Positions 18,026 through 27,478 are shown, counted from the stretch's first letter. The stretch: 64,000 nucleotides of DNA from Labilithrix sp. (GCA_028287035.1 JAQBQL010000197.1:11166-75165); one strand, 5' to 3'. Numbers and translations: made by a program. The notes: generated by a model from the letters alone, not told the origin.

Positions 18026-19300
18026 CTACTTCGTGCCCGGACCGGTGACCGTCTTGCAGCCGATCACGATCTTGATCTTGGCCTGCGCGTCGGCCTTGAG
18101 GTCGTCGCAGGCCTTGCCGCGCAGGAACACCTTCGTGGGGTTGGTCGCGTCGTCGTACTCCCAGCCGTTCGCCGGATCCTGCGGCAGGGTCCGGTCGGGA
18201 CCGCTGCCCGGCGTCATGATGACGTTGACGTTGGCGGGGTCGAGCGCGCCGGCGTCGGCGGGCTTCGTGAGCGGGAACTCGCAGCTGGCGACCGTGTCCC
18301 GGATCTTGTTGATGGCGGCGAGGAAGTCGGCCTGGATCTGCGCCGCCGTCTTCGTTCCCGGCGTGATCTGGAAGTGGCAGGGCGTGCCGGTCTTGTCGGC
18401 ATTGCCCCAGCTCGGATTGCAACCCGGCACCGCCGTGCCGCCGGCCATCGCGAGATCCTTCATGAAGGCCTCGTCGTAGACGACCGCGGGATCGGCATCC
18501 TCGTTGCCGACGCCCACCGCGAAGGTCGCGACCGGCGGGGTGCCCGTGCGCGCCGCGGTGACCGATCCGATGCAGCCCGCCTTGCTGTCGGTCGGGATGC
18601 CGTCGGTCATGGCCACGAGCACGTACTTGCCGCCGGCCTCGACCGGGGCGACCGGCGTGAACGACTGCAGGATCGTGAGCTGCCCGTCGATGCTCGCGCC
18701 GAGGGGCGTGCCGCCGCTCGCGAACACCGGAGGGGCGAGCCGCGCCTGGAGCGCCGCGGCCTGCGCAGCGTCGACGTACTTGATCGGCACGTCCACCGCG
18801 TTCGCCGGCTTCACCGTGTTGCTCGAGAAGAGGTAGAGGCCGACCGCGATGCTGGGGTCGTTTTTCGTCGCGAGGTCGGCGAAGAACGCGTCGAGCGCGC
18901 CGCGCACCGCGATCCACTTCTTGCCGGTCTGGCGCGTCGGGACGAGCGGGTCGGTCTCGCGCTCGCCGGGGATGAAGCCCGCGCCGTTCGACCCGTCCAT
19001 GCTCCCCGAGCCGTCGATGATGAACTGCATGTAGACGGGCACGCGCCGCGCCTCCGCCGACGCGGTGGCGCAGCTGTTCGTCAGCGGATCCTGCCCTCCG
19101 CCGGCATCCGCGGTGCCGCCCGCGTCGGCAAAGCCGTGCCCGGGGTCTCCGCTCGTGCCGCTCGCGCCGCTCGTACCGCTCGACCCGGCCCCCGCGTCGA
19201 ACTGCGACGTCAGCCCGGGGTCGTCGCTGCACCCGGAGGCGATCACGATCGAGGAGAGGAGGAGCGAGGAGACACCACAAGCAAGCAAGCGACGAGACAT
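18026..19300 (-). CDS. von Willebrand factor A (VWA) domain lipoprotein
   Basis: 424 residues from ATG 19300, preceded by a near-perfect AAAGGAGG 5 nt away; an in-frame GTG two codons earlier is less likely. The lipoprotein signal ends IASGC-S and is followed by a Gly/Ser/Thr/Ala-rich spacer. The VWA domain (about 70-330) has the metal-ion-dependent adhesion site DGSGSM (DxSxS) and the later VAMTDGIP strand carrying the MIDAS aspartate. Such domains bind protein ligands through a divalent metal. The C-terminal region with paired cysteines is unassigned. It is likely exposed on the outer membrane. Divergent from the HDOD gene. Confidence 0.88.
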   Translation of the reverse strand: MSRRLLACGVSSLLLSSIVIASGCSDDPGLTSQFDAGAGSSGTSGASGTSGDPGHGFADAGGTADAGGGQDPLTNSCATASAEARRVPVYMQFIIDGSGSMDGSNGAGFIPGERETDPLVPTRQTGKKWIAVRGALDAFFADLATKNDPSIAVGLYLFSSNTVKPANAVDVPIKYVDAAQAAALQARLAPPVFASGGTPLGASIDGQLTILQSFTPVAPVEAGGKYVLVAMTDGIPTDSKAGCIGSVTAARTGTPPVATFAVGVGNEDADPAVVYDEAFMKDLAMAGGTAVPGCNPSWGNADKTGTPCHFQITPGTKTAAQIQADFLAAINKIRDTVASCEFPLTKPADAGALDPANVNVIMTPGSGPDRTLPQDPANGWEYDDATNPTKVFLRGKACDDLKADAQAKIKIVIGCKTVTGPGTK

Positions 19301-19439
19301 GCCCACCTCCTTTCACACACGCGGGAAAGCTTCAACGTCTCCATCACCTCGCGGGCGCGATGGATCCGTGGATCGCGCCGGCCCCATGTCGCGTTCTGCG
19401 GCTTAAGGAGGCTCGTGCCGGGGTCGTTCTTGCCTGGTG

Positions 19440-20294
19440 ATGCAAGCTGCGGAGTTCGGTCGGAGGTTCGAGGCCAGGATCGCGCGAGGTGAGCTGGACG
19501 TTCCGCTCTTCCCCGAGGCGGCGCGCAAGGTCATCGACGCCTGCGAGCGCGAGAGCTGCGACATGCGCCAGCTGGCCGAGATCGTCCGGCGCGATCCGGC
19601 GCTCGCCGCCCAGTTCCTGAGGCTCGCCAACAGCCCGCTGTTCGGCTCGCGCGCTGCCATCGTGAGCCTTCCGCAGGCGCTTGCCCGGATGGGGACGGCG
19701 CAGACGCGGCAGATCGCGCTCCTCGTCACGTGCCAGGCCGGTGTGTTCGCGTGCGCCTCGCGCAAGGGCGCCGCCCTCCGCCTCCGGGCTCAGGCGGTCG
19801 CGACCGCGCTCTGGGCGCAGGAGATCGCGCGCGTCCGGCGCATGAACTGCGAGGAGACCTTCCTGTGCGGGCTGCTCGAGGACGTCGGCATGCCCGCCCT
19901 CTGGCAGCTCGCCACCGAGCTCGAGGTGGAGGCCGGGACCGCCCTCGCCGCGAACGACGTGGACGCGCACATCGCGCGCCTCCATCACGAGGTCGGCGCG
20001 GACATCGCGGAGCGGTGGGCGCTTCCGCGGCGGGTCGTGTCGGCCATACGCCTGCACCACGCGAGCCCCGACGAGATCGCGGCAGCGGGCGGCGGCGCGT
20101 CGCTCGAGGGCACCGTCGCGGCGGTCCAGCTGGCCGAGGCGCTGGCGCTCCGGAGCGTCGGGGGAACGACCGCCGAGGCCGCCGAGGTGCAGGCGCATCC
20201 ATCGATCACGATGCTGAGCCTCTATGGTCCCGAGCTCGACGAGCTCCTCGCGCGCGGCGAGCACGTCCTCGAAGCGATGCGGGCCGTCGCATGA
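19440..20294 (+). CDS. HDOD domain protein
   Basis: 284 residues from ATG 19440 (a GTG one codon earlier also fits). The whole chain resembles an HDOD domain, a catalytically dead relative of HD phosphohydrolases. The block MRQLAEIVRRDPALAAQFLR is followed by LANSPLFG and LPQALARMG, characteristic of the family, and by HHEVGA and RLHHAS later. Such proteins act as signalling adaptors, often with kinases or c-di-GMP enzymes. There is no signal peptide. Its stop overlaps the next ATG (ATGA), so it is co-translated with the transhydrogenase, and a Ser/Thr kinase-cNMP fusion follows. The trio may form one signalling and redox unit. Confidence 0.85.
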   Translation: MQAAEFGRRFEARIARGELDVPLFPEAARKVIDACERESCDMRQLAEIVRRDPALAAQFLRLANSPLFGSRAAIVSLPQALARMGTAQTRQIALLVTCQAGVFACASRKGAALRLRAQAVATALWAQEIARVRRMNCEETFLCGLLEDVGMPALWQLATELEVEAGTALAANDVDAHIARLHHEVGADIAERWALPRRVVSAIRLHHASPDEIAAAGGGASLEGTVAAVQLAEALALRSVGGTTAEAAEVQAHPSITMLSLYGPELDELLARGEHVLEAMRAVA

Positions 20295-21700
20295 GCGACG
20301 TGACCAGGTTCGACTTCGCGGTCCTCGGCGGAGGCCCGGGCGGGCAGAAAGCCGCCATCGCCGCGGCGAAGGCCGGCCGCTCGGTCGTCCTCGTCGAGCG
20401 CGAGGCGCGCATGGGCGGCGCGTGCGTCCGGCACGGCACCATCCCCAGCAAGACGCTCCGCGAGACCGCCCTCGCCCTCCGCAGCCTCGAGCGTCGCACC
20501 GGCGGCGTGCTGAAGGCGGAGCTCCGCGAGGACCTCGAGGTCGCGAGCCTGATGACCCGGCTCGACGAGGTCGTCTCCGGCCACGAGCGATACATCGGCG
20601 ACCAGCTGCGCCGCAACGACGTCGCCCTGTGGCACGGCACGGCGCGCTTCGTGGACGCTCACACCCTCGAGGTGGTCGCGCCGAACGGCACGCGGCGACG
20701 GCTCGAGGCGGGACACGTCGTCATCGCCACCGGCTCACGACCGCGCACGCCGGAGGGCATCGAGGTCGACCACGACCGCGTGCTCGACAGCGACTCGGTG
20801 CTGTCCATGACCTACCTGCCGCGCTCGCTCATCGTGCTCGGCGCCGGCGTCATCGCCAGCGAGTACGCCTCGATCTTCGCCTCGCTCGGCGTCGAGGTGA
20901 CCATGATCGACAAGCCAGCGCGGCCGATGGCGTTCCTCGATCCGGAGCTCACGGGCGCCTTTCTCGAGTCGTTCACGGGGGCCGGCTCCCGCTTCCTGCC
21001 GGACCGCAAGGTGGTCACCGCCCGCTACGATGGCGTCGCCCGTTGCCAGGTGACCCTCGACGACGGTCAGGTCCTCGAGGCCGACACGGTGCTGTGCGCG
21101 CTCGGGCGCGTCGCGAACGTCGACCGCCTCGGCCTCGCGGAGATCGGCGTGAAGACGACGGCACGCGGCCTCGTCGAGGTGAACGCGGACCTCGTCACGA
21201 CGGTGCCGACGATCTACGCGGTCGGCGACGTCATCGGACCGCCGGCGCTCGCCTCGACCGCCATGGAGCAGGGCCGGCGCGCCGTGCGTCACGCGCTCGA
21301 CCTTCACGCCGACCCCTCGGTCACGGCGGCCATCCCGTTCTGCGCGTACACCATCCCCGAGATCACGAGCGTCGGGCTGTCGGAGTCCGAGGCGGCGGCC
21401 GCGCACGGACACGTGCTCGTCGGGCGGGCGCGATATGCCGAGATCGCGCGCGCCCACGTCAGCGCGCACGGCGCCGGGCTCCTCAAGCTGGTGGTCGCCC
21501 CCGACGGGCGCAAGCTGCTCGGCGTCCAGGCGGTGGGCGAAGGAGCCTCCGAGCTCGTTCACGTGGGGCAGATGGCGCTCCTCGCCGGCTTCGACATCGA
21601 CGTGTTCGTGGAGGCGACCTTCAACTTCCCGACACTTGCCGAGGGGTACCGCATCGCGGCGCTCGACGTCGTGAGGCAGCGCCTCGAATTACGGCTCTGA
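20291..21700 (+). CDS. sthA: soluble pyridine nucleotide transhydrogenase (SthA-like)
   Basis: 469 residues, the usual length. An FAD-binding GGGPGG motif lies at 13-18 and a second NAD(P)-binding GAGVIA in the middle. At the position of the disulfide in related dehydrogenases it has C45-X4-T50 (ACVRHGT), exactly as in SthA, where the second cysteine is lost. It is therefore a transhydrogenase rather than a dihydrolipoamide or mercuric reductase. The family balances NADPH and NADH in the cytosol. Its ATG overlaps the HDOD stop and the kinase starts 29 bp downstream. Confidence 0.9.
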   Translation: MSDVTRFDFAVLGGGPGGQKAAIAAAKAGRSVVLVEREARMGGACVRHGTIPSKTLRETALALRSLERRTGGVLKAELREDLEVASLMTRLDEVVSGHERYIGDQLRRNDVALWHGTARFVDAHTLEVVAPNGTRRRLEAGHVVIATGSRPRTPEGIEVDHDRVLDSDSVLSMTYLPRSLIVLGAGVIASEYASIFASLGVEVTMIDKPARPMAFLDPELTGAFLESFTGAGSRFLPDRKVVTARYDGVARCQVTLDDGQVLEADTVLCALGRVANVDRLGLAEIGVKTTARGLVEVNADLVTTVPTIYAVGDVIGPPALASTAMEQGRRAVRHALDLHADPSVTAAIPFCAYTIPEITSVGLSESEAAAAHGHVLVGRARYAEIARAHVSAHGAGLLKLVVAPDGRKLLGVQAVGEGASELVHVGQMALLAGFDIDVFVEATFNFPTLAEGYRIAALDVVRQRLELRL

Positions 21701-21729
21701 CCACGGGTTGACCGTTACACTCGGCGGCG

Positions 21730-23067
21730 ATGAAGAACCCCTTCCTCGAGCCGCCCGGCGAGCCCGTCCACGTCATCGAGACGATCCCGGTGCTCGCCAC
21801 GACCGATGTGCCGGCCGAGGTGATGCGTGCGGAACAGATCCCGACCCCGCCGCATCTCGTCATCTATCGCGAGCTCGCGCGTGGCGGGATGGGCCACGTC
21901 CACCCCGCGGCCGACTGCAACCTGCTCCGGCACGTCGCGCTGAAGCGCCTCGACAAGGACTTCGCGGACAAGCCGTTCTACCGGGACAGCTTCATCGCGG
22001 AGGCGCAGATGACGGGGCAGCTCGAGCACCCGAACATCGTGCCCGTCCACGAGCTGTCGCTCGACGAGGGCGGCGTGCCGTACTTCACGATGAAGCTCGT
22101 ACAGGGCCTCGCCTTCAGCGACTGGCTGGCGAAGCACCCCACGGGCAGCGTCGACCGCATCGAGGGCGGGATCGAGATCCTCCTCAAGGTCTGCGATGCG
22201 CTCGCCTACGCCCACCATCGCGGCGTGATCCATCGTGACCTGAAGCCCGCCAACATCATGGTCGGGGGCTTCGGCCAGGTCTACCTGATGGACTGGGGGC
22301 TCGCGAAGCTGACCAAGAGCGAGCCCGCGTCGGGCCACGGCGCCCTGATGAACGCGCGCGGCCCGGTCGGGACGCCCGACTTCATGGCGCCCGAGCAGGC
22401 GCGGGGCAATCCGAAGGCGGTCGATTCACGCGCCGACGTGTTCGGGCTCGGCGCGCTGCTCTTCGAGGTGCTGAGCGGCCACGGCCCGTATGGCAAGGAG
22501 CCGGACATGCGAAAGACCCTGGAGCGCGCTGCGGCCGGCCAGGTCATGTCGATCGACGCAGCGTGCGAGGCGTATCCCATCGCGCGGCGCATCCGTGCCG
22601 TCGCGGAGCGCGCGACGCAGCCCGATCCCGACCAGCGCTACGGCACCGTGACCGAGATGCAGGACGCGATGCGGGCCTTCCTCCACGGCGGCATGCACCT
22701 GCCGCGTCGGACCTTCAAGGCCGGCGAGGAGATCATCCGCGAGGGCGAGAAGGGCGACGCCGCGTACATGATCGTCTCCGGACGATGCCGCGCATTCCGC
22801 GCCGCGAACGGCGGGCAGGAGACGCTGAGCGTGATGGAGGCGGGCGACGCGTTCGGCGAGATGGCGCTCATTCTCTACGAGCCGCGCGCCGCGACCGTCG
22901 TCGCCGAGACGGACGTGACGGTCGTGGTGCTCGATCAGGGGACGATGAACGAGGGGCTCGGCCTCTCCGGCTGGACGGGCGCGCTCGTGCGCGCCCTGGC
23001 CCAGCGCTTCAACGACCTCGAGCAGATGGTGCGCACGTCCGGGATCCGGAGCAGCATGAAGCCGTGA
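21730..23067 (+). CDS. Ser/Thr protein kinase fused to a cyclic nucleotide-binding domain
   Basis: 445 residues. The kinase domain is complete: glycine loop RGGMGHV at 51-57, beta-3 lysine K72, HRD at 168-170 with N175, and DWG (188-190) in place of DFG, as in many bacterial PknB-like kinases. A substrate-loop region and an APEQ motif follow. A C-terminal CAP/Crp-type cyclic nucleotide-binding domain (about 325-440) has the phosphate-cassette-like FGEMALI and a nearby PRAA. There is no transmembrane segment. The arrangement is that of a one-chain cyclic-nucleotide-dependent kinase, with the sensor after the catalytic part. Whether cAMP or cGMP binds is not shown. It lies 29 bp after sthA, probably in the same operon, and its end is only 3 bp from the convergent OmpA-like gene. 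Confidence 0.9.
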   Translation: MKNPFLEPPGEPVHVIETIPVLATTDVPAEVMRAEQIPTPPHLVIYRELARGGMGHVHPAADCNLLRHVALKRLDKDFADKPFYRDSFIAEAQMTGQLEHPNIVPVHELSLDEGGVPYFTMKLVQGLAFSDWLAKHPTGSVDRIEGGIEILLKVCDALAYAHHRGVIHRDLKPANIMVGGFGQVYLMDWGLAKLTKSEPASGHGALMNARGPVGTPDFMAPEQARGNPKAVDSRADVFGLGALLFEVLSGHGPYGKEPDMRKTLERAAAGQVMSIDAACEAYPIARRIRAVAERATQPDPDQRYGTVTEMQDAMRAFLHGGMHLPRRTFKAGEEIIREGEKGDAAYMIVSGRCRAFRAANGGQETLSVMEAGDAFGEMALILYEPRAATVVAETDVTVVVLDQGTMNEGLGLSGWTGALVRALAQRFNDLEQMVRTSGIRSSMKP

Positions 23068-23070
23068 GGG

Positions 23071-24054
23071 TCACGGCGACGGAGCGCGGTCGCACGTCGC
23101 CTTTCCCTTGAGCCGCTCGCCGGCCGCCTCGATGACGACGAGGCTCACCCGCCGGTCGTTCTGCCACGACGACGGTTGATGGCACGACGCGGGAGCGGGC
23201 TGCTTCTGACACTCCGGGTCCGCGGGACACCGGACGCCGTACCCGACGCTGCGCAGGCGCGCGCGCGCGATGCCCTGGCTCACCAGGAAGTCGACCGCCG
23301 CGGCCGCGCGGACCGACGTGAGCTGGAGGTTAAGGGCCTTGTCGCCCCGTTCGTCGGCGTGGCCCTGCACCTCGACGAGCGTGACCTCCGGATGCGCGCG
23401 GAGGTCCTTCGCGACCTCCGTCAGCGCGGCGCGCGCGCCCGTGTCGAGCGTCGCGCTCGAGCCCTCGAAGAGGACCGGCCGCTCCGTCCAGGCAGCGCCG
23501 GGGTGGAGCGCGGCGACCGTGGCCGCGGCGGCCGTCGTCGGCGTGCTCGGGGCGCTCGGCGCGCTTGCATCGCTCGCCCCGGGCACGGCAGCCAGCGCGG
23601 CGGCGCTCGCCGTGGAGGCGACGGGAGGCGCGCTCGCGGCCGCGGGCGCCTCCGAGCCGGTGGTCGTGGCCGTGGCCATCGGACCGGGGAGAGGCGCGGA
23701 GGCGCGGGCGTCCGCGCCGGTGACGATCCCGTACACGAGCATCAGGACGCCCGCGACGGCGGTGAGCGCGTGCAGGATGATGAGCGTCGTCCGGTGGCGC
23801 ACGCGACGAAGGTGGAAGACGAGGTTCACCGCGCCGAGCACGATCGCGCCGATCAGGATCATGATGGCGTCCCGCGCGAACGCCATTCCCGGATTGCGGA
23901 CCATCATGAACAGGACGACGCCGAAGCCGGTCGCGCCGAAGGCCCCGTGCAGGATCGCCGCCCACTTCGGCAGCGCCGTCCTCCTGAGGTGACGGATGAA
24001 CATGTAGATGCCGAACAAGGCACCGGTCAGCAGCAAACAGACGGCAACGATCAA
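23071..24054 (-). CDS. membrane protein with C-terminal OmpA-like peptidoglycan-binding domain
   Basis: 327 residues from TTG 24054, preceded by AAGGA. Four hydrophobic helices lie in the first 115 residues, followed by an Ala/Ser/Pro/Thr-rich linker to about 195. The C-terminal OmpA domain keeps the fold signature: a TLDTGARAAL strand, VEVQGHADERGD, LTSVRAAAAVDFL, GYGVRCP, and NDRRVSLV. It therefore should bind peptidoglycan from an inner-membrane anchor, as MotB- or TolR-type proteins do. Unlike those, it has four helices rather than one. It runs convergent with the kinase-cNMP gene. Confidence 0.85.
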   Translation of the reverse strand: MIVAVCLLLTGALFGIYMFIRHLRRTALPKWAAILHGAFGATGFGVVLFMMVRNPGMAFARDAIMILIGAIVLGAVNLVFHLRRVRHRTTLIILHALTAVAGVLMLVYGIVTGADARASAPLPGPMATATTTGSEAPAAASAPPVASTASAAALAAVPGASDASAPSAPSTPTTAAAATVAALHPGAAWTERPVLFEGSSATLDTGARAALTEVAKDLRAHPEVTLVEVQGHADERGDKALNLQLTSVRAAAAVDFLVSQGIARARLRSVGYGVRCPADPECQKQPAPASCHQPSSWQNDRRVSLVVIEAAGERLKGKATCDRAPSP

Positions 24055-24121
24055 GTGAAGGTCCTTCCGGTATCGTGAGTGAGGCGGTCGCGGCTCGGCG
24101 AGCGCGGGGGCGAGGGGCCGA

Positions 24122-25633
24122 TCAGGGGTGCTGACCGGTGCGGACCCCGGCGTCGACCGGCGGCGCCGCGACCCTGCTCTGTGACCAGAGCACTCCGACG
24201 GCCATGCCGACGAGCAAGAGGGTCACGCAGAGGAGGACGAGGCGCGGGGATCGCTGCTCTCGCTCCTCGGCGGCGAGCGTGAGCGCGGTGAGGTCGGGCG
24301 ACGTGACTTGCTGGCGGCGCATCGGCGGCAGGTCCGCGGGCGGCGGGGTCGAGGGGACCTCCGGAGCGGCCGGCGGCCCGGAGCGCGGGCGCGGCGCCTC
24401 CGCTTCGATGATCACGCTGGTGTCGGGCAGCGGCTGGGCGGGCGTCGACCGCGGCGGCGCGACGGGACGCACCGAGGCGTAGCGCTCCGACGCGGGACCG
24501 ACGACGGCGTCCGTCCGCGGCGCGGCGGGCACGGCCACCAGGGGCGCGCTCTCGCGGGCCGGCTCGGGGGCGTTCGCCGCCGCGAACGACGGGAGCAGCG
24601 GAGCCGGAGGGATCGTCCTCGGCACTGCCGACGTCACGGTGTGTGACGGCGCGGATGCCCGGCTCCCGGGCTCCATCGACGGGGGCCGGTCCGAGGGGCG
24701 CCGGCTGCCGGGCAACGGCTCCGGCGCGAGGTACGCGACGGGCATGCTCCCCGGGATCGCGAGCGCCTGACGGACGCGCGAGGGATCGAGGATCGGCGCG
24801 GTCTCGAGCGCGACGCGCCGCGCGCGGATCGCTTCGCCGGCGGCGGACGTCATCAGGCGCGTGACGTCGGCGTGCAGCGGCGGCTGATCCCGGAAACGGC
24901 TGGCGAGCGCGGACAGCATCTCGGCTGCGCTCGCGAAACGATCGGCCGGCGCCTCGGCGCGGCCGCGCCGGCCCACCTCGAGGAACGGCGCGACGTGCGC
25001 CGGGTCGTTGCCTTCGGCGGCGAGCAAGTCGTCGAGGATCACCGCGACCGCGTGGAGGTCGCTCGCCGGCGTGGACGGCTCGCCCCGCCTGATCTCGGGG
25101 GCGACGAAGCGCATGCCGTCCTCGCGCGGCACCCACCTGCTGCCCCGGATGATCTCGACGAGCCGGACGCGCCCGTCGAGCCCGACGATGATGTTGTGCG
25201 GAGAGAGGTCCCCGTGCCCCGCCGACGCGAACGGACCCAGGCGGTGCAGCGCGTTGAGGCCAGAGAGCACGTCGCTCACGATGCGCAGCGCGCACATCGC
25301 CGGGAGCGGGATGCGCCGCTCCCTCAGGAGCCCGAGCAGGCTCGTCAGCGACTCACCATCGATGAAGTCGCTCACCAGGTCGATCCCGCCGGGACGTTCG
25401 ATCGCAGCCCGCACCCGGGTCAGCCGGGGATGGGGCGCATCCCTGACGCAGGCGGCGCGCTCGGCCGCGACGGCGTAGGTGTCGTGCGTCAGCGTCAGGT
25501 GCTCGATGACGTGGAGCTGGGTCGGATTCCGCTCCGCGCGCGCGACGTAGGTGGGCACTCGACGCCCCCGGATGGCGGCCACGAGCGAACGTTCGTACTG
25601 CCCCTCCGCAGGTTCGCTCTCGACCAGCTGCAT
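24122..25633 (-). CDS. membrane-anchored pseudokinase (Ser/Thr kinase fold)
   Basis: 503 residues from ATG 25633. Residues about 15-270 follow the kinase fold, but key residues are missing. The beta-3 lysine position holds histidine (VIEHLT), HRD is HGD (HGDLSPHN, with Asp and Asn kept), and the DFG site reads VEII. Phosphotransfer is therefore unlikely; a scaffold or ligand-sensing role is more probable. A long Pro/Ala/Arg-rich region (about 310-465) ends in one transmembrane helix near residue 470 and a short periplasmic tail, the reverse order to a typical receptor kinase. It is divergent from the di-haem peroxidase across 273 bp that contain palindromes. Confidence 0.78.
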   Translation of the reverse strand: MQLVESEPAEGQYERSLVAAIRGRRVPTYVARAERNPTQLHVIEHLTLTHDTYAVAAERAACVRDAPHPRLTRVRAAIERPGGIDLVSDFIDGESLTSLLGLLRERRIPLPAMCALRIVSDVLSGLNALHRLGPFASAGHGDLSPHNIIVGLDGRVRLVEIIRGSRWVPREDGMRFVAPEIRRGEPSTPASDLHAVAVILDDLLAAEGNDPAHVAPFLEVGRRGRAEAPADRFASAAEMLSALASRFRDQPPLHADVTRLMTSAAGEAIRARRVALETAPILDPSRVRQALAIPGSMPVAYLAPEPLPGSRRPSDRPPSMEPGSRASAPSHTVTSAVPRTIPPAPLLPSFAAANAPEPARESAPLVAVPAAPRTDAVVGPASERYASVRPVAPPRSTPAQPLPDTSVIIEAEAPRPRSGPPAAPEVPSTPPPADLPPMRRQQVTSPDLTALTLAAEEREQRSPRLVLLCVTLLLVGMAVGVLWSQSRVAAPPVDAGVRTGQHP

Positions 25634-25906
25634 CGGCCGCACACTAGCGTGTCCCTCGTGACCAGCGCAAAGTCGAATGCGCATGGAAAACACGGGCGGA
25701 TGACGGTCCGCCAGCGGTCGCGCGCGCGACCACGTGCGATGCGACAGCCGTGCAGCGCACGCCGCGCACGACGCCGCGCGGCATCACCCGAGGAGTGTCC
25801 TACCTATCGCGTACGGCGCTCGACGAAGGGCGTGCGAGGAGCGCCGGCGTGGGTAGAGTTGAGGCGTCGCGTCGATCGTACGGCGCTGACCGGAGGCACA
25901 AGGGCA
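25634..25906. promoter_or_regulatory. divergent control region with hairpin and 16-bp palindrome
   Basis: No gene was found between the pseudokinase and the peroxidase. A hairpin GGCGGA-N6-TCCGCC lies at 25695-25712 and a perfect 16-bp palindrome GGTCGCGCGCGCGACC at 25716-25731, about 60-100 bp upstream of the pseudokinase start. The peroxidase is preceded by GGAGG at 25892-25896. In DNA this rich in G+C short palindromes arise by chance, so a regulatory role is only possible. Confidence 0.35.
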
Positions 25907-27391
25907 ATGCTGGTTTCATCGCGCGTCGTCGTCATCGTGGGAGTCTCGGGCCTGATGGCCGCGTGCGCGTCCGACCCGCTCGTCGAGGACAGCGCCTCGT
26001 CGGCCTCGGCGCTGAGCAGCGCCGAGAACAACATCCTGATGTCCACGTTCCGTGGTCCGGCGCTCAAGGACGGAACGGGTACCTACTTCGAATTCAAGAA
26101 CCCGATCGGCACCGGCTACTCGTCGACGTTCTCGAAGCGTCCCATCGACGCGAGCGAGCTATTTGCCAATCCCTTCATGTCCCAACCCGACAACAACGGC
26201 CGGGCGTGCGTGACGTGTCACCTTCCCGGCGAAGGGTTCGGGCTGTCGCCGTGGAGCGTGGGCGTTCGCTTCAACGCGACGAGCCCGCGCGGCACCGATC
26301 CGGTGTTCCGCGAGAACGACGGCTCCAACTCGCCCGTCGATCCGTGCGCACCGAAGAACGCCTCGTGCACGGAGGCGCAGAAGCGCGCCGCGTACAGCAT
26401 GCTGCTGACGAAGGGAGTCATCCGCGTCGGGATCGGCATGCCGGCGAATGCCGAGTTCGATCTGGTCGGCGTCGACGACCCGTACGGGTTCGCCAGCGCG
26501 AACGAGCTGTCGCTGTTCCGCCGGCCGTTGCCGACGACGAACCTCGCGGCGCTCAGCACCGTCATGTGGGACGGGCGCATCGTCATGCCGAGCGCCGACC
26601 CCGCGGGGCTCCGCACCGCGCTGCTCGAGCAGGCGAACGTCGCGACCGAGGGCCACTCGCAAGGTGCGTCCCTCACTCCGCAGCAGCGCGATGCCGTCGT
26701 CGACCTCGAGCTGGCGGTGTACACCGCGCAGGAGTTCGACCCGGCCGCGGGCAAGCTGCGGGACAAGAACGCGCTCGGCGGCTCGAGGGCGCTCGCCGCG
26801 CAGACGAACTACATCGGGATCAACGACGTCCTCGCGGGAGACAGCCACACCGGCGCGCCGTTCTCACCCGTCGTCTTCACCCTCTTCGATGCGTGGTCGA
26901 AGGAGAAGGCGAACAGCGCCAAGGCGCAGGTCCTCCGCGGCCAGACGCTGTTCAACACGAAGCCGATTGCCATCACCGGGGTGAACGGGCTGAACGACGA
27001 TCTCGGCGCAGCCACGATCGCCGGCACGTGCACGACCTGTCACGACGCGCCGAACTTCGGCAACCACTCGGTCAAGCTGCCCATCAACATCGGTCTCACC
27101 GATCCCTCGCGGCGGACGCCGGACATGCCGCTCTACACGTTCCGCAACAAGGCGACCGGCGCGACGGTGCAGAGCACCGATCCGGGCCGTGGCCTCATCA
27201 GCGGACGCTGGAAGGACATCGGGAAGTTCAAGGGCGCGATTCTCCGCGGGCTCGCGACGCGGGCGCCCTACTTCCACGACGGCTCCGCGGCCTCCCTCGA
27301 GGAGGCGGTGGACTTCTACAACACCCGCTTCGGCATCGGCTTCACGCCCTCGGAGAAGGCCGACCTCGTCGCGTTCCTGCGGACGCTCTGA
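25907..27391 (+). CDS. di-haem cytochrome c peroxidase-like lipoprotein
   Basis: 494 residues from ATG 25907, with GGAGG about 10 nt upstream. The lipoprotein signal ends LMAAC20. Two c-type haem attachment sites are present: CVTCH at 101-105 and CTTCH at 375-379, with large spacing as in the bacterial peroxidase/MauG superfamily. A GXILRG and PYFHDG segment near 465 is typical of the second domain. The family reduces H2O2 in the periplasm or acts as a haem oxidase. The N-terminal half is less like the standard enzymes and carries extra cysteines (DPCAPKNASC), so substrate reduction is not certain. It probably sits on the outer membrane as a lipoprotein and ends before a hairpin. Confidence 0.85.
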   Translation: MLVSSRVVVIVGVSGLMAACASDPLVEDSASSASALSSAENNILMSTFRGPALKDGTGTYFEFKNPIGTGYSSTFSKRPIDASELFANPFMSQPDNNGRACVTCHLPGEGFGLSPWSVGVRFNATSPRGTDPVFRENDGSNSPVDPCAPKNASCTEAQKRAAYSMLLTKGVIRVGIGMPANAEFDLVGVDDPYGFASANELSLFRRPLPTTNLAALSTVMWDGRIVMPSADPAGLRTALLEQANVATEGHSQGASLTPQQRDAVVDLELAVYTAQEFDPAAGKLRDKNALGGSRALAAQTNYIGINDVLAGDSHTGAPFSPVVFTLFDAWSKEKANSAKAQVLRGQTLFNTKPIAITGVNGLNDDLGAATIAGTCTTCHDAPNFGNHSVKLPINIGLTDPSRRTPDMPLYTFRNKATGATVQSTDPGRGLISGRWKDIGKFKGAILRGLATRAPYFHDGSAASLEEAVDFYNTRFGIGFTPSEKADLVAFLRTL

Positions 27392-27400
27392 CGAGCGCGG

Positions 27401-27422
27401 GGGCCGCCCCTCGCGGCGGCCC
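27401..27422. terminator. terminator-like hairpin between convergent genes
   Basis: A perfect 8-bp stem GGGCCGCC / GGCGGCCC with a 6-nt loop starts 9 bp after the peroxidase stop codon and before the convergent methyltransferase. There is no following run of T in either direction, so it may work only as a weak or Rho-assisted terminator. Confidence 0.4.
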
Positions 27423-27478
27423 TCGTCGCGTCGGTCGCGTCGGTCGCGCCCGTCAGGCACGCGGGCCTCAGCGAGGGC

